From contig JAFKLS010000016.1 of the NCBI GenBank assembly GCA_017304675.1, forward strand, positions 124,001 through 188,000: DNA of 64,000 bases, read 5' to 3'. The notes under the pieces are model-generated. The model saw nothing but the letters and a program-made list of their open reading frames with translations, had not been told where the DNA came from and searched no databases. Shown here piece by piece: positions 52,248 to 61,794 of the stretch. The stretch is from Sphingobacteriia bacterium (GTDB taxonomy: Bacteria; Bacteroidota; Bacteroidia; Chitinophagales; Chitinophagaceae). The position numbers and the translations under genes are program-made. Within the stretch, counting starts at the first letter, position 1; each line of letters opens with the position of its first letter.

Positions 52248-53624
52248 ATGCTCACTAACCAAAGCTTTTCTTATGTAAATATAAATAAGGAAGCATTAGC
52301 AGAACAGTTGAATGCGAAAGGAACTTATTATGCTAATGTTGTAATGTGGACTATTATCTTCTCCCTACCTTTAAGTTGGCTCTTAGATTATTTGTTTGCA
52401 AGCTCAGATTGGAGTTTTCTTTTCATGTTGAGGCTCCTCGTAGCAGGCATTTCTTATGGCATTTACACTTATGGGTACCGGTTAGACTGGCCCTACGAAA
52501 AAACAATCGCCTTATTTATTGGAGTTAATGTATTCATGCATGCTTATGTATGTGGGCATGTAAGTTTTTACGATGTTACTGCTTACTTCCTGTTATTCTC
52601 GGTATTTATTTTTTTAGTAAACATTACCCTTTTCTGGAAGCCTATTTATCCTGTAGTGCTGTGTTTGTTCTCTTATGCAGTGATAGGAGTTACTTACTAT
52701 TTCAGAACCAGTGGAGAAAATGTTCAATACCTTATTTCAAGAGGCGGTACGGTATATCTGGTACTGTCTTCATTCTCCTGCCTGGCATCGTACAACCGTT
52801 ACTTAATCCTGAAGAGAGATCTTGCTAAAAATATTTTGATAGAAGAGGCCAATAACCGTTTGTTGTCTCAAAACGAAAGAATCAGTGATCAAAAATATAT
52901 TATTGAAGAATCTAACAGGCAGTTGAAAGTGCTGAACGATTATAAGAATGATACGATGAATATCATGATGCATGATTTCAGGAATTTCAATGGGTCTATT
53001 AAGATGTCGCTGGATCTCTTGTTGGCTAAACAAGACAATCTTACCGCCGAACAAAAAGAGATTGTTCAGTATATTGGTGCAAGCAACGAAAAGCTGGGAT
53101 ATTTATCCGAAAAACTGGGAGGTACAGCCGATAAGAATGAAGCCAAAATTGATTTTAATTATGAAATTTTCGATATTGGCCCTGTTGTAGAAAAGGCTGT
53201 GATAGGTATTGCCTCCGATGCAGCCCAAATGAAGCAGATTAACCTTCAGTTGCATTTGTCTCCAACAGTTATGAAAGTGTATTTAGACAAATTGTTCCTG
53301 AATCAGTTATTGTTTAAACTCCTCTCTAACACCATACGCTATGCACAAAGCGGTTCTATCATCACAGTTCATACCAACGAAATAAACGATAAGTGCATAA
53401 TAGAAGTGGTAAACGTTGGCAAGTTGATAGGAAAACAAAAAATGGACGAATTGTTTAGTAAACTACAGCCGCACAAAAATGTTAAAGACGCTTTGAATTC
53501 AGATGATGATCTGGGCCTGGCAGTAGCAAAAAAATTAACCGAAACCATGGGTGGTACCTTTGCCTATAACAGCGAAGAAAAAACAGGCAATTACTACCGT
53601 ATAGAATTTGCAAGTACCCATTAA
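52248..53624 (+). CDS. membrane histidine-kinase-like sensor with degenerate ATP site
   Basis: A 458-residue protein: five or six membrane helices (residues 30-185) without a large periplasmic domain, a coiled-coil linker (195-230), a dimerisation helix with a candidate phosphoacceptor H242 in MMHDFRNFNGSI, and a GHKL fold. The N box is present (LLSNTIRYA, N361), but the G1 box reads NVGKLIG instead of DxGxG, so the adenine-binding Asp is Asn (N389), and the second Gly is Leu. G2 is partly kept (DDLGLAVAKK). It begins the exopolysaccharide cluster, 10 bases ahead of the BcsB-like gene. It may sense and signal without strong kinase activity; that is inferred. Confidence 0.8.
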   Translation: MLTNQSFSYVNINKEALAEQLNAKGTYYANVVMWTIIFSLPLSWLLDYLFASSDWSFLFMLRLLVAGISYGIYTYGYRLDWPYEKTIALFIGVNVFMHAYVCGHVSFYDVTAYFLLFSVFIFLVNITLFWKPIYPVVLCLFSYAVIGVTYYFRTSGENVQYLISRGGTVYLVLSSFSCLASYNRYLILKRDLAKNILIEEANNRLLSQNERISDQKYIIEESNRQLKVLNDYKNDTMNIMMHDFRNFNGSIKMSLDLLLAKQDNLTAEQKEIVQYIGASNEKLGYLSEKLGGTADKNEAKIDFNYEIFDIGPVVEKAVIGIASDAAQMKQINLQLHLSPTVMKVYLDKLFLNQLLFKLLSNTIRYAQSGSIITVHTNEINDKCIIEVVNVGKLIGKQKMDELFSKLQPHKNVKDALNSDDDLGLAVAKKLTETMGGTFAYNSEEKTGNYYRIEFASTH

Positions 53625-53634
53625 ACTTTAAGAT

Positions 53635-55737
53635 ATGAAACTTAGAATTTTAGTTGTTCTTTCCTCATTACTTGTGTTTGTACAGGCAAGTAATGCACAA
53701 TTGTTTCAAAGAAGAGACTCTTCAATTCTCAATAAAGAAAGACAAAAATTCCGCATTAATACCGAATCGAAATATGTTGAGAGATCCTTAGAGTATATGG
53801 GGTATGATGATGCGTTTATTACTGGCTTAACAGGTTCTTTAACTTATTTTGTTAAGATAAAGCCCAACGATGACCTGGAGAATTGTACATTGGTAATGCA
53901 AATAAGGGCCTCGCAAGTACTGAACCCGAGAACCTCGTTCCTCGTATTGTATTTAAAAGATGTACCTATTCTTACGCAACCAATCAATGTTAATGGGGTT
54001 GATTCGGTTATTACCATGAAAGCTTACCTGGCAAAGAAATACTTGCAGCCTGATGGCAGGTTTATTAAAGTAAAAATAGCTGCGAGAATGAGTGTTACCG
54101 ACGAACCTTGTAAAGACGTTGATAATATTGCCTGCTGGGTACGTGTAAAAAATTCATCTTATCTGGCCATTTATAAAAATGAAACCCCCCTTTATCAGCG
54201 TTCTTTAAAAGAATGGTTTCAGGATTGCAACCAGGTATACACACCTGCAACCAACGACCTGGATGATTTAACAGCGGGAGGGCTGGCTTACACACTTTTA
54301 AAACAAAGCGGCTTAAAAGAAGTACCTGCCGAAACATATAGAGCGGAAGAGACAATACCCGACGGAGCTGTTGTTTGTGGCTTACCGGAAAAATTACCTG
54401 CCAGTGTACGCCAGGAGCTGCCTTCTCTGGCTGCAGGCCAGGGATATATTGGTGTTATAAAAGGCAGCCTTTATTCAGGTCACTCCTGTATAGTAGTAAC
54501 GGGTGGTGATGCTGCCGGTTATAAAAAAGCCATTAATACAATGGCCAACAATAAAAAAATGAGCAGTACTTTTAGCGATAAATTGTTAATTCAGGAAGCT
54601 GTTCCAAGTAATGTTGCCCTGGATAACGCATCGGCTCTTGTTACTACATTAGAAGATCTGGGTGGTACATCGGCCTTAATGGAAGGCATAGGCGCTTTAC
54701 AACAGAAATATGCCTTTTCGCTTACAGAGTTCAATGCCATTCCCAATAAATTAACCTTTCACCTGGAAAGTAATTTTTCAATCTTGAAAGAAGGAGATCG
54801 TGGATTTGTTAATATTTACCTTAATGAAAACCTCATTTATAACGCCTCTTTACAAGACAGAACAGAGTTTAAAGAAAACATAGATCTTAAACCATACTTG
54901 TTAACCAAATTTAACTCCCTGATGGTAGAATTCAGGTTTTACCCGGGTAACAATATTTGTAAAGATGGCTTCAGTAATTTTTATGCTTTTGTAAATCCTA
55001 AACTTTCTACTTTAACTTTTTCCGGTGAAAGAGAGAATAAGTTTTACAGCTTTTTTAATTTCCCTGCAGAGTTTAGAAAAGTGCCTACCAAAGTGGTGGT
55101 ATCTCCAGGCCTGTTCGGTTCTAACATAGCTTCTGCAGTAGGTGAACTGTTTTACCAGTTAAATGCACCGATTAAGCCCGATTATAACAAACTGATTGTT
55201 CCGCAACTTGTTGCTGCCGATAAAACAAGCTTAGATGATTTAAAAGGCTTTAACATAATTGCCATGGTGAAACGAAACGATGCTTTTGCAAAGAATTTTT
55301 CAAGCATGCCGGTTAAGTTCGATAAGGATTTTCAGATTTATAAAGACAATACGGAAAAAACCACTTACAGTATTAACGATTTCTCAAACAGTGGTATGGC
55401 GCAAATATTCAGGGAAAGCGGTAGAACAGTTTTAATGATTACTTCACTTGGCGATAGTTTAACTAAAAATGCTTTTGAAAGCGTGGTGAAAAATTTCAGT
55501 TTGCAGATTACCGAAATACAAAGCAATGTTTGCGTGGCCAATAGCGGTGGTGTAAGCCGTTATTTCTTTAAAATACCGGAAGATAGCGGCCTTGTTACTT
55601 ACAGAGATGATAGCAGCGGTTGGAGCGAATTACTTTCAAAATACAAGTTTATTATTCTTGGTGTTTTATTAATCGCTTTATTAATTGCTTTCTACCTGGT
55701 AAGAGGAAGAGTGAAAAAATCACAGGAGATTGTATAA
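53635..55737 (+). CDS. BcsB-like periplasmic exopolysaccharide synthase subunit
   Basis: A 700-residue protein: signal peptide (to about residue 21), two repeats of a carbohydrate-binding jelly-roll plus alpha/beta module (NPRTSFLVLYLKDVPI and, later, EGDRGFVNIYLNENLIYNASL), and a single C-terminal membrane helix (about 676-694, FIILGVLLIALLIAFYL). This is the layout of BcsB, which guides the growing glucan from the synthase across the periplasm. Similarity to proteobacterial BcsB is at the fold level. It is directly followed by the GT2 synthase gene. Confidence 0.82.
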   Translation: MKLRILVVLSSLLVFVQASNAQLFQRRDSSILNKERQKFRINTESKYVERSLEYMGYDDAFITGLTGSLTYFVKIKPNDDLENCTLVMQIRASQVLNPRTSFLVLYLKDVPILTQPINVNGVDSVITMKAYLAKKYLQPDGRFIKVKIAARMSVTDEPCKDVDNIACWVRVKNSSYLAIYKNETPLYQRSLKEWFQDCNQVYTPATNDLDDLTAGGLAYTLLKQSGLKEVPAETYRAEETIPDGAVVCGLPEKLPASVRQELPSLAAGQGYIGVIKGSLYSGHSCIVVTGGDAAGYKKAINTMANNKKMSSTFSDKLLIQEAVPSNVALDNASALVTTLEDLGGTSALMEGIGALQQKYAFSLTEFNAIPNKLTFHLESNFSILKEGDRGFVNIYLNENLIYNASLQDRTEFKENIDLKPYLLTKFNSLMVEFRFYPGNNICKDGFSNFYAFVNPKLSTLTFSGERENKFYSFFNFPAEFRKVPTKVVVSPGLFGSNIASAVGELFYQLNAPIKPDYNKLIVPQLVAADKTSLDDLKGFNIIAMVKRNDAFAKNFSSMPVKFDKDFQIYKDNTEKTTYSINDFSNSGMAQIFRESGRTVLMITSLGDSLTKNAFESVVKNFSLQITEIQSNVCVANSGGVSRYFFKIPEDSGLVTYRDDSSGWSELLSKYKFIILGVLLIALLIAFYLVRGRVKKSQEIV

Positions 55738-55763
55738 ATCAAGTCATACGTTAGCAATATAAT

Positions 55764-57647
55764 ATGAGCCGTTGTTCTTTACACCATATGGTAGCAAATG
55801 GTTCTTTTAAACAAGAGAACCTGGAAGCCATTCTGCGAATTGCGGAAACGTATAACTATGCACCTATTAAAGCAGCACTGATCTTCGGCTTTTTGGTAAG
55901 AAGAGATTATTCTAATTTTTTAAAATCTAAAGGGTTCCCTTTTATTAATATCAGGGAAGAAGAATTTGATGAAGAGTATATTGGGCAGTGCGATATTCAA
56001 CATCTCAACTCATTCTTGTATTTCCCTCTCAGAAAAGAGGCTGATGGTGCTTTGCTGGTAGCTGCTGCCGATCCTTTTGATGAGAAATTAGAAAAGAGTT
56101 TGATTGTAAAATTCAGGTGTAACATAAGGCTTGTTGCTGCATCGGATCTGGATATTACATGGCTGGCTCATAAAACAAGAGGGGAGTTTTATGTAAAAGA
56201 AGCAGTATTCAGCCTGATGCGTAAAGACCCCTCTTCTTCAGGCTTGGTAACATTTACAGATGCCCAGCTCATATCTATTTTCGGAGCTATAGGTTTGGTA
56301 TTTGTTGTAATGACATTTTATCTTATTCCAACGGCCATTATCTTAAATCTGCTTGCAAGTTTCTTCTTCTTATTTGCTATTTCGTTCAAACTATATCTTT
56401 CGCTGAAAGGCTCTATGAGCGAACTGCACGAAGTGGTAACCAAAGCAGATACCAAAAAAGTAGAGAATAAAACATTGCCGGTATATACCATCTTATTACC
56501 CGTTTATAAAGAAGATAAATTAATCAGGAAACTGATATGGAATCTCCGAAGCCTGGATTACCCGAAAGACAAATTAGATGTGAAATTATTGATTGAAGAA
56601 GACGATGATAAAACATTGAATGCCGTTAGGGAACTGGATTTTCCGGCCAACTTTGAAGTAATTGTTGTGCCTTTTCACATGCCTAAAACCAAACCCAAAG
56701 CATGTAATTACGGGCTGCACTTTTCGCGAGGTGAATACCTTACTATTTACGATGCAGAAGATGTGCCAGATTCTGATCAATTAAAAAAAGTAGTAATCCT
56801 CTTCAGGAGGCTGCCCGAAGATTTTGTTTGTATACAAGGAGCGTTAAACTACTTCAATAAGAATGAGAACTTCTTAACAAAGATGTTCACTTTAGAATAT
56901 TCTTATTGGTTCGATTATATGTTACCCGGTTTGGAAACCTTAGATGTACCTATTCCGTTAGGCGGTACCAGCAATCATTTTAAGCTGGACAGGTTGATTG
57001 AGCTTGGGGCATGGGACCCTTTCAATGTAACGGAAGATGCAGATTTAGGGGTGAGGGTTTACAGTAAGAATTATAAGATTGGTGTAGTGAACAGTTCCAC
57101 TTTTGAAGAAGCCAATAACGAACCCTTTAACTGGATACGGCAACGTTCAAGATGGATCAAGGGATATATGCAAACCTATTTGGTACATATGCGTAATCCC
57201 GCAAAGCTGATCAGGAAAATCGGTTGGGGCGGTTTCTTCGGTTTCAACTTCTTTATCGGTGGTACGGCATTTACATTCCTGCTTTATCCAATTTTATTAT
57301 CGTTCTTTATTTTATACATCATTTTCAAATTCCAGTTTGTAAATAAACTTTTTACCGACTGGATATTGTATATATCTATTTTCAACTTTATTGCCGGAAA
57401 TGTATTGATGATCTTTGTGAATATGATTGCAGTATTTAAAAGAAGGTATTACGAACTGATACTATATTCGGCAATGAACCCGGTATACTGGTTAATGCAT
57501 TCTATTGCAGCATATAAAGGGTTGTGGCAATTGATTACTAAACCTTTTTATTGGGAAAAAACCAATCACGGGTTAACCAAATTAACATCAACAGGTGTTA
57601 AACACCACGATACCGTTCAAACACAAGAAGAAGTAGAAGCAGCCTGA
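55764..57647 (+). CDS. GT2 exopolysaccharide synthase with N-terminal MshEN/GspE-N-like domain
   Basis: A 627-residue membrane glycosyltransferase. Residues about 15-135 look like the second half of the type II secretion ATPase N-terminal domain (FPFINIREEEFDEEYI, FPLRKEADGALLVAAADPFDEKLEK), a fold that binds c-di-GMP in MshE. Two helices (170-213) follow, then the GT-A domain: D330-AED, T423-ED and Q460-RSRW (the QxxRW processivity motif of cellulose synthase), then further C-terminal helices (about 495-600). The sugar is not known. The combination of BcsB-like partner and QxxRW points to a processive beta-glycan synthase. Confidence 0.86.
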   Translation: MSRCSLHHMVANGSFKQENLEAILRIAETYNYAPIKAALIFGFLVRRDYSNFLKSKGFPFINIREEEFDEEYIGQCDIQHLNSFLYFPLRKEADGALLVAAADPFDEKLEKSLIVKFRCNIRLVAASDLDITWLAHKTRGEFYVKEAVFSLMRKDPSSSGLVTFTDAQLISIFGAIGLVFVVMTFYLIPTAIILNLLASFFFLFAISFKLYLSLKGSMSELHEVVTKADTKKVENKTLPVYTILLPVYKEDKLIRKLIWNLRSLDYPKDKLDVKLLIEEDDDKTLNAVRELDFPANFEVIVVPFHMPKTKPKACNYGLHFSRGEYLTIYDAEDVPDSDQLKKVVILFRRLPEDFVCIQGALNYFNKNENFLTKMFTLEYSYWFDYMLPGLETLDVPIPLGGTSNHFKLDRLIELGAWDPFNVTEDADLGVRVYSKNYKIGVVNSSTFEEANNEPFNWIRQRSRWIKGYMQTYLVHMRNPAKLIRKIGWGGFFGFNFFIGGTAFTFLLYPILLSFFILYIIFKFQFVNKLFTDWILYISIFNFIAGNVLMIFVNMIAVFKRRYYELILYSAMNPVYWLMHSIAAYKGLWQLITKPFYWEKTNHGLTKLTSTGVKHHDTVQTQEEVEAA

Positions 57648-57653
57648 TAAAAT

Positions 57654-59237
57654 ATGAGAGCATTCATAAAAAAACATATTTGCGAATTAACGTTCATATT
57701 CATGTTGTGCTATTATATAGTACTATCGTGGATTGTGCATCGCACAGGCTATGAACATTCAGAAGCGCTCTTTCATGCAGAGAAAATAAAAGTGCTTTTC
57801 GAAGTACAGGAAAATACCTTATTAACTCTTGGTACAACCTTTCCGAGCATTATCTATATATCTTCTATTTTCTTTACTCCCTTCGGTTACCCATATGCAC
57901 CGGTATTGGCTTCCATTGTATTTACAACATTGTTGTTCTATACAGTATTAATAGATTTTGAAAAATCATCTGTTCCAAGAAGGGTATATGTGCCCATGAT
58001 ATTTTTATTGTTTGTTTTCCATCCCGGCCTTTTGTATGCAGCCATTTCCGGTAGAGGGGTTGGCGCAGTATTGTTATTCTTTTATTTAATATTCAGAAGC
58101 CTTTTTAAATATTACAGATCGCAAACCACATTTTATTTATCGTTGGCTAGTATTTATTTGTCGTTACTGGTGTTTTGCGATATGAACTTTATCTGGCTCA
58201 TCTTTGCTTTTTTTCCTTTTATTTTCATGGTTTCTATAGATGGCTTAAAGATTAACAGAGACCAGCCTCCTGTTATTCAATACATGGAAACACTGAACAA
58301 TGTTTCGCAACGCAGAAAACTTGCCAACAGAACTTTTGCCATTTACATTATTATATTTCTATTGCCGTTTATTGCGTTGTACTTATTCAGAACCCTTAAT
58401 TTTTATCATGCCGGTAATGCTACACACTTTTTAACGAGCCAATATGCTAACTGGAGAGTTACCGGTAATCCTACAATAGGGCAACTGATAAAAGCAGGAA
58501 GAATATTGCAGGCCATTCCATGGCAAACGCAGATTATTTACCAGGGGTTTGTTTTATTGCTAACACCCATGCTTATATTGGTATTCTTTATTTTTAAAGG
58601 GAAGATTTATGAGTTACTCACGCTGTTAGCACCGTTCATATTAATGTCTGTTCTGTTGATAGATGTGCAGCGTTATGTAATGATTGAATATTACCTTATG
58701 TTTCTTGTATTGGCCATTGTGGGTATGCGTGTATACATTCCGAGGAACAGATACGGAACAAAAATCTATCCTGTAATGATGTTGGCTGTTCTATTGAATA
58801 TTGGAGCAGGCATTGTTTATTTTAAAGTAACAAAAGACCAGGAAGAAATTGCCTTTTTTGAAGCGCTGAAAAGCAAAAGTAAATGGGGAAACGAAAGAGG
58901 GCATTCTGAAGAATACCTGTTGGCGGGTTATATTTCGGATATTACGGATGATTCGCATAAAATTTTGATGGATGATGGTGCTGCTTACAAAGTAATGGCG
59001 CATTTAAGAACGCTTAAATCTGTTATATTACCTATAAACGATAATTATCTTACAATTACAGATAACCCAAGAATCGGGGCTAAATATATCTGTATAGCAA
59101 AAGACAGTAATCCACTGCAATCTTTTACTGCGCTCAACCAGTATAACTTTAATAAAATGCTCAGCCAGGGTATTATTGCAGAGCCCAAACTAATGTTTGA
59201 AACAGAAAATTGGGCAGTATATAAAATTGTTAGCTAA
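57654..59237 (+). CDS. polytopic membrane protein of the exopolysaccharide cluster
   Basis: A 527-residue protein with about ten membrane helices in the first 400 residues and a soluble C-terminal domain of about 120 residues (GYISDITDDSHKILMDDGAAYKVMAHLRTL). The topology resembles GT-C-fold glycosyltransferases (large lipid-linked sugar transferases), but I see no certain catalytic motif. A charged pair RTGYEHSEALFH lies in the first outer loop where GT-C enzymes carry their acidic site. It starts 6 bases after the synthase gene, so it is almost surely part of the same system. Function unknown. Confidence 0.7.
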   Translation: MRAFIKKHICELTFIFMLCYYIVLSWIVHRTGYEHSEALFHAEKIKVLFEVQENTLLTLGTTFPSIIYISSIFFTPFGYPYAPVLASIVFTTLLFYTVLIDFEKSSVPRRVYVPMIFLLFVFHPGLLYAAISGRGVGAVLLFFYLIFRSLFKYYRSQTTFYLSLASIYLSLLVFCDMNFIWLIFAFFPFIFMVSIDGLKINRDQPPVIQYMETLNNVSQRRKLANRTFAIYIIIFLLPFIALYLFRTLNFYHAGNATHFLTSQYANWRVTGNPTIGQLIKAGRILQAIPWQTQIIYQGFVLLLTPMLILVFFIFKGKIYELLTLLAPFILMSVLLIDVQRYVMIEYYLMFLVLAIVGMRVYIPRNRYGTKIYPVMMLAVLLNIGAGIVYFKVTKDQEEIAFFEALKSKSKWGNERGHSEEYLLAGYISDITDDSHKILMDDGAAYKVMAHLRTLKSVILPINDNYLTITDNPRIGAKYICIAKDSNPLQSFTALNQYNFNKMLSQGIIAEPKLMFETENWAVYKIVS

Positions 59238-60089
59238 TTATAAAGCTGCTTTCAACATCCTGAAATTGGCATTGATGTCTTTCCTGAGTTCTGTAGTATA
59301 ACCTTTGGAATCAAAAAGCCTTTTTGTTTCAATACCTAAAGACTGGTTCAATTCTACATAAATTAAGCCTCCTTTTTCAAGATGAGTTAATCCAAAATTG
59401 GCGATATTATCATAAAATACGAGTGGTTCGTGATCGGCTACAAATAAAGCGGTATGCGGCTCGTATTGAATAACATGATCTTCCATAAAAGATTTCTCAG
59501 TATTGGTAATATATGGGGGGTTGCTAACAATAAGATTGTATGTACCAAAAGCCGGCCATTGCTGCTGCTGCAAAAAATCTGCCTGCAGGAAAGTTATTTC
59601 CACTTCATTTTGTATGGCATTCTCTTTTGCAGTTTGTAAAGCATCAATACTTATGTCAATCGCCGTAATATCAAAATTTGGTTGATGCTTTTTTAGCGCA
59701 ATAGGTATGCAACCGCTTCCCGTTCCTATATCTATCAACTTCTTGGGTGTGTATATGCCGGCATGGTCTTTCAATATCCATTCAACCAATTCTTCCGTTT
59801 CCGGCCTCGGTATTAAAACAAATGGGTTTACTTTTAATAAAAGGCTGTAAAACCAGGCTTCACCGGTTACATATTGAATAGGTTTTTTGGCTAACAATTG
59901 CAATACATAATTTTCCAGCATTTTTTCCTGCCCTGCAGATAATATTAATTGGTGTTTAATAAGCCTGTCTACTCTCTTTAAACCACTTATTTTTTCAATT
60001 GCAATATCTGCAATTACATGAGCTTCTTCCGGCCCGTATAGGGCAGAAAGTGATGAAAAAAGTTGCCGGTATGCCTGTTGGATAAACAT
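59238..60089 (-). CDS. prmC: peptide chain release factor N5-glutamine methyltransferase PrmC
   Basis: Methylates the Gln of the GGQ motif in release factors RF1 and RF2. The 283-residue protein shows VLIPRPETEELVEW, LIDIGTGSGCIPIALK (SAM site) and IVSNPPYI (the NPPY motif that binds Gln). It converges with the exopolysaccharide membrane-protein gene without any gap. It is divergent from ribD. Confidence 0.95.
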   Translation of the reverse strand: MFIQQAYRQLFSSLSALYGPEEAHVIADIAIEKISGLKRVDRLIKHQLILSAGQEKMLENYVLQLLAKKPIQYVTGEAWFYSLLLKVNPFVLIPRPETEELVEWILKDHAGIYTPKKLIDIGTGSGCIPIALKKHQPNFDITAIDISIDALQTAKENAIQNEVEITFLQADFLQQQQWPAFGTYNLIVSNPPYITNTEKSFMEDHVIQYEPHTALFVADHEPLVFYDNIANFGLTHLEKGGLIYVELNQSLGIETKRLFDSKGYTTELRKDINANFRMLKAAL

Positions 60090-60114
60090 GGTGCAATGAT
60101 AGTATTGTTTCAGT

Positions 60115-60122
60115 TACTTTTG
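60115..60122 (+). promoter_or_regulatory. -7 promoter box (TACTTTTG) of ribD
   Basis: Matches TAnnTTTG and lies 10 bases before the ribD ATG. No convincing -33 element. Confidence 0.4.
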
Positions 60123-60132
60123 CAGGATAGGC

Positions 60133-61188
60133 ATGAACAATTCACTTTCGTTTGATGAGCTGATGATGAAGCGTTGTTTGCAATTGGCAGAACAAGGCAA
60201 ATATTATGCACCACCTAACCCCTTGGTGGGGGCTGTATTGGTATATAACGGAACCATCATTGGAGAAGGCTACCACCAGCAATTTGGCGGCCCGCATGCA
60301 GAAGTAAATTGTATAAATAGTGTAAAGGAACAAGATAAGCATTGCATTGCTTACTCCACTTTATATGTTTCTTTAGAACCTTGTGCACATTATGGTAAAA
60401 CACCACCTTGTACAAACCTGATTATTCAATACCATATCCCAAATGTTGTAATTGGTTGCAGAGATAGTTTTACGGAAGTGAATGGTAAAGGAATAGAAAA
60501 GCTGCAACAGGCAGGTGTTAAGGTTTGTATTGGTGTTTTAGAAAAAGAATGCAAAGAGATCAATAGGAAATTTTTTGTGTTGAATGATGAAAAAAGACCT
60601 TACATTATTTTAAAATGGGCACAAACAGTTAATGGTATTATGGGCAATAAAGGAAAAGAGCGCCTGATGATCTCTAATGATGCTGTTAACAGGTGGGTAC
60701 ATGCCTGGCGTGCAGAATGTAGTGCCATCCTGGTAGGAACAACCACTGTTTTGCAAGATAACCCGCAACTGAATAATCGTTTTGCATCCGGCAAAAGCCC
60801 CGTGCGGCTTGTTATTGATAAACATCTTGCTTTACCCGTTTCATGGCATGTATTAGATAATAGTGTTCGCACAATTGTATTCAATTTTTTGAAAAATGAA
60901 GTGCGTGGTCAAACAGAATGGGTACAATGCAATATAACCGACGATCTTACTATTCAAATCGTCGAATATTGCTTAAAGGCCGGCCTGCAAAGCATTTTGG
61001 TAGAAGGTGGCGCCAGGTTATTAAACTCTTTCATCAAAAACAATATGTGGGATGAATCCAGGGTAATTACAGCCAGCCACTTGGCTGTTGCGGAAGGAGT
61101 TAGTGCACCGCATTTAACAGGCTGCAGCCAATTTAGAACACATCATATTTTAAACAACCGTGTAGACTTTTTCAAGCGTTTATCATAA
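60133..61188 (+). CDS. ribD: bifunctional riboflavin biosynthesis deaminase/reductase RibD
   Basis: Catalyses the deamination and reduction steps of riboflavin synthesis. In the 351-residue protein the deaminase part has the zinc motif HAEVNC and PCAHYGKTPPC, and the reductase part has VNGIMGN-type start (KWAQTVNGIMGNKG) and ILVEGGARLLNSFI. No other riboflavin gene is adjacent. Its stop codon TAA shares its last base with the ATG of the next gene. Confidence 0.94.
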   Translation: MNNSLSFDELMMKRCLQLAEQGKYYAPPNPLVGAVLVYNGTIIGEGYHQQFGGPHAEVNCINSVKEQDKHCIAYSTLYVSLEPCAHYGKTPPCTNLIIQYHIPNVVIGCRDSFTEVNGKGIEKLQQAGVKVCIGVLEKECKEINRKFFVLNDEKRPYIILKWAQTVNGIMGNKGKERLMISNDAVNRWVHAWRAECSAILVGTTTVLQDNPQLNNRFASGKSPVRLVIDKHLALPVSWHVLDNSVRTIVFNFLKNEVRGQTEWVQCNITDDLTIQIVEYCLKAGLQSILVEGGARLLNSFIKNNMWDESRVITASHLAVAEGVSAPHLTGCSQFRTHHILNNRVDFFKRLS

Positions 61189-61793
61189 TGCAGGAGATTA
61201 ACTTTTATCAAACCGTTTTGCAGGGCAGTGTAGCCGAATTTAAAGATCGGGGCAGTAAATTTATTGCGTATAGTTTTCCTGTTATCACCAAAGAAGATTT
61301 TAAGAACAGGTTGGATGAATTGAAAAAAGAACATCCAAAAGCGGTACACCATTGTTTTGCTTACAGGCTTGGTATAGAAGGAAATGATTTTAGAGTGGGG
61401 GATGATGGCGAACCATCCGGTACAGCCGGAAAACCTATTCTGGGGCAGATTGATAGTAAGAAGGTAACTAATACAGCCATTGTGGTAGTACGCTATTTTG
61501 GCGGCACGCTGTTAGGTGTTCCGGGGTTGATAAATGCATATAAAACAGCATCTGCACTGGCTTTGCAGTTAACCCCCATTGTTCAGAAACCAATTGAAGT
61601 AAATTACGCATTAGAGTTTGATTATACTATGATGAATGAAATAATGATGCTTGTAAAGCAATATAATTGCACCATCATAGATCAACAAACACAGTTATTT
61701 TGTTTGCTTAAAATGGGTATACCCAAACAAAGACTTGAAGAAGTATTGTATAAATTAAAAGGCTTGCACACCGTATCGGTACAGAAAATATAA
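61188..61793 (+). CDS. yigZ: YigZ/IMPACT family protein
   Basis: A 201-residue protein of the UPF0029/IMPACT family: GSKFIAYSFPV, HHCFAYRLG, DDGEPSGTAGKPIL and VVVRYFGGTLLGVPGLI are the family blocks, followed by the C-terminal DUF1949 domain. The bacterial role is not established. It shares one base with the ribD stop codon, so the two are translated together. Confidence 0.93.
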   Translation: MQEINFYQTVLQGSVAEFKDRGSKFIAYSFPVITKEDFKNRLDELKKEHPKAVHHCFAYRLGIEGNDFRVGDDGEPSGTAGKPILGQIDSKKVTNTAIVVVRYFGGTLLGVPGLINAYKTASALALQLTPIVQKPIEVNYALEFDYTMMNEIMMLVKQYNCTIIDQQTQLFCLLKMGIPKQRLEEVLYKLKGLHTVSVQKI

Positions 61794-61794
61794 A

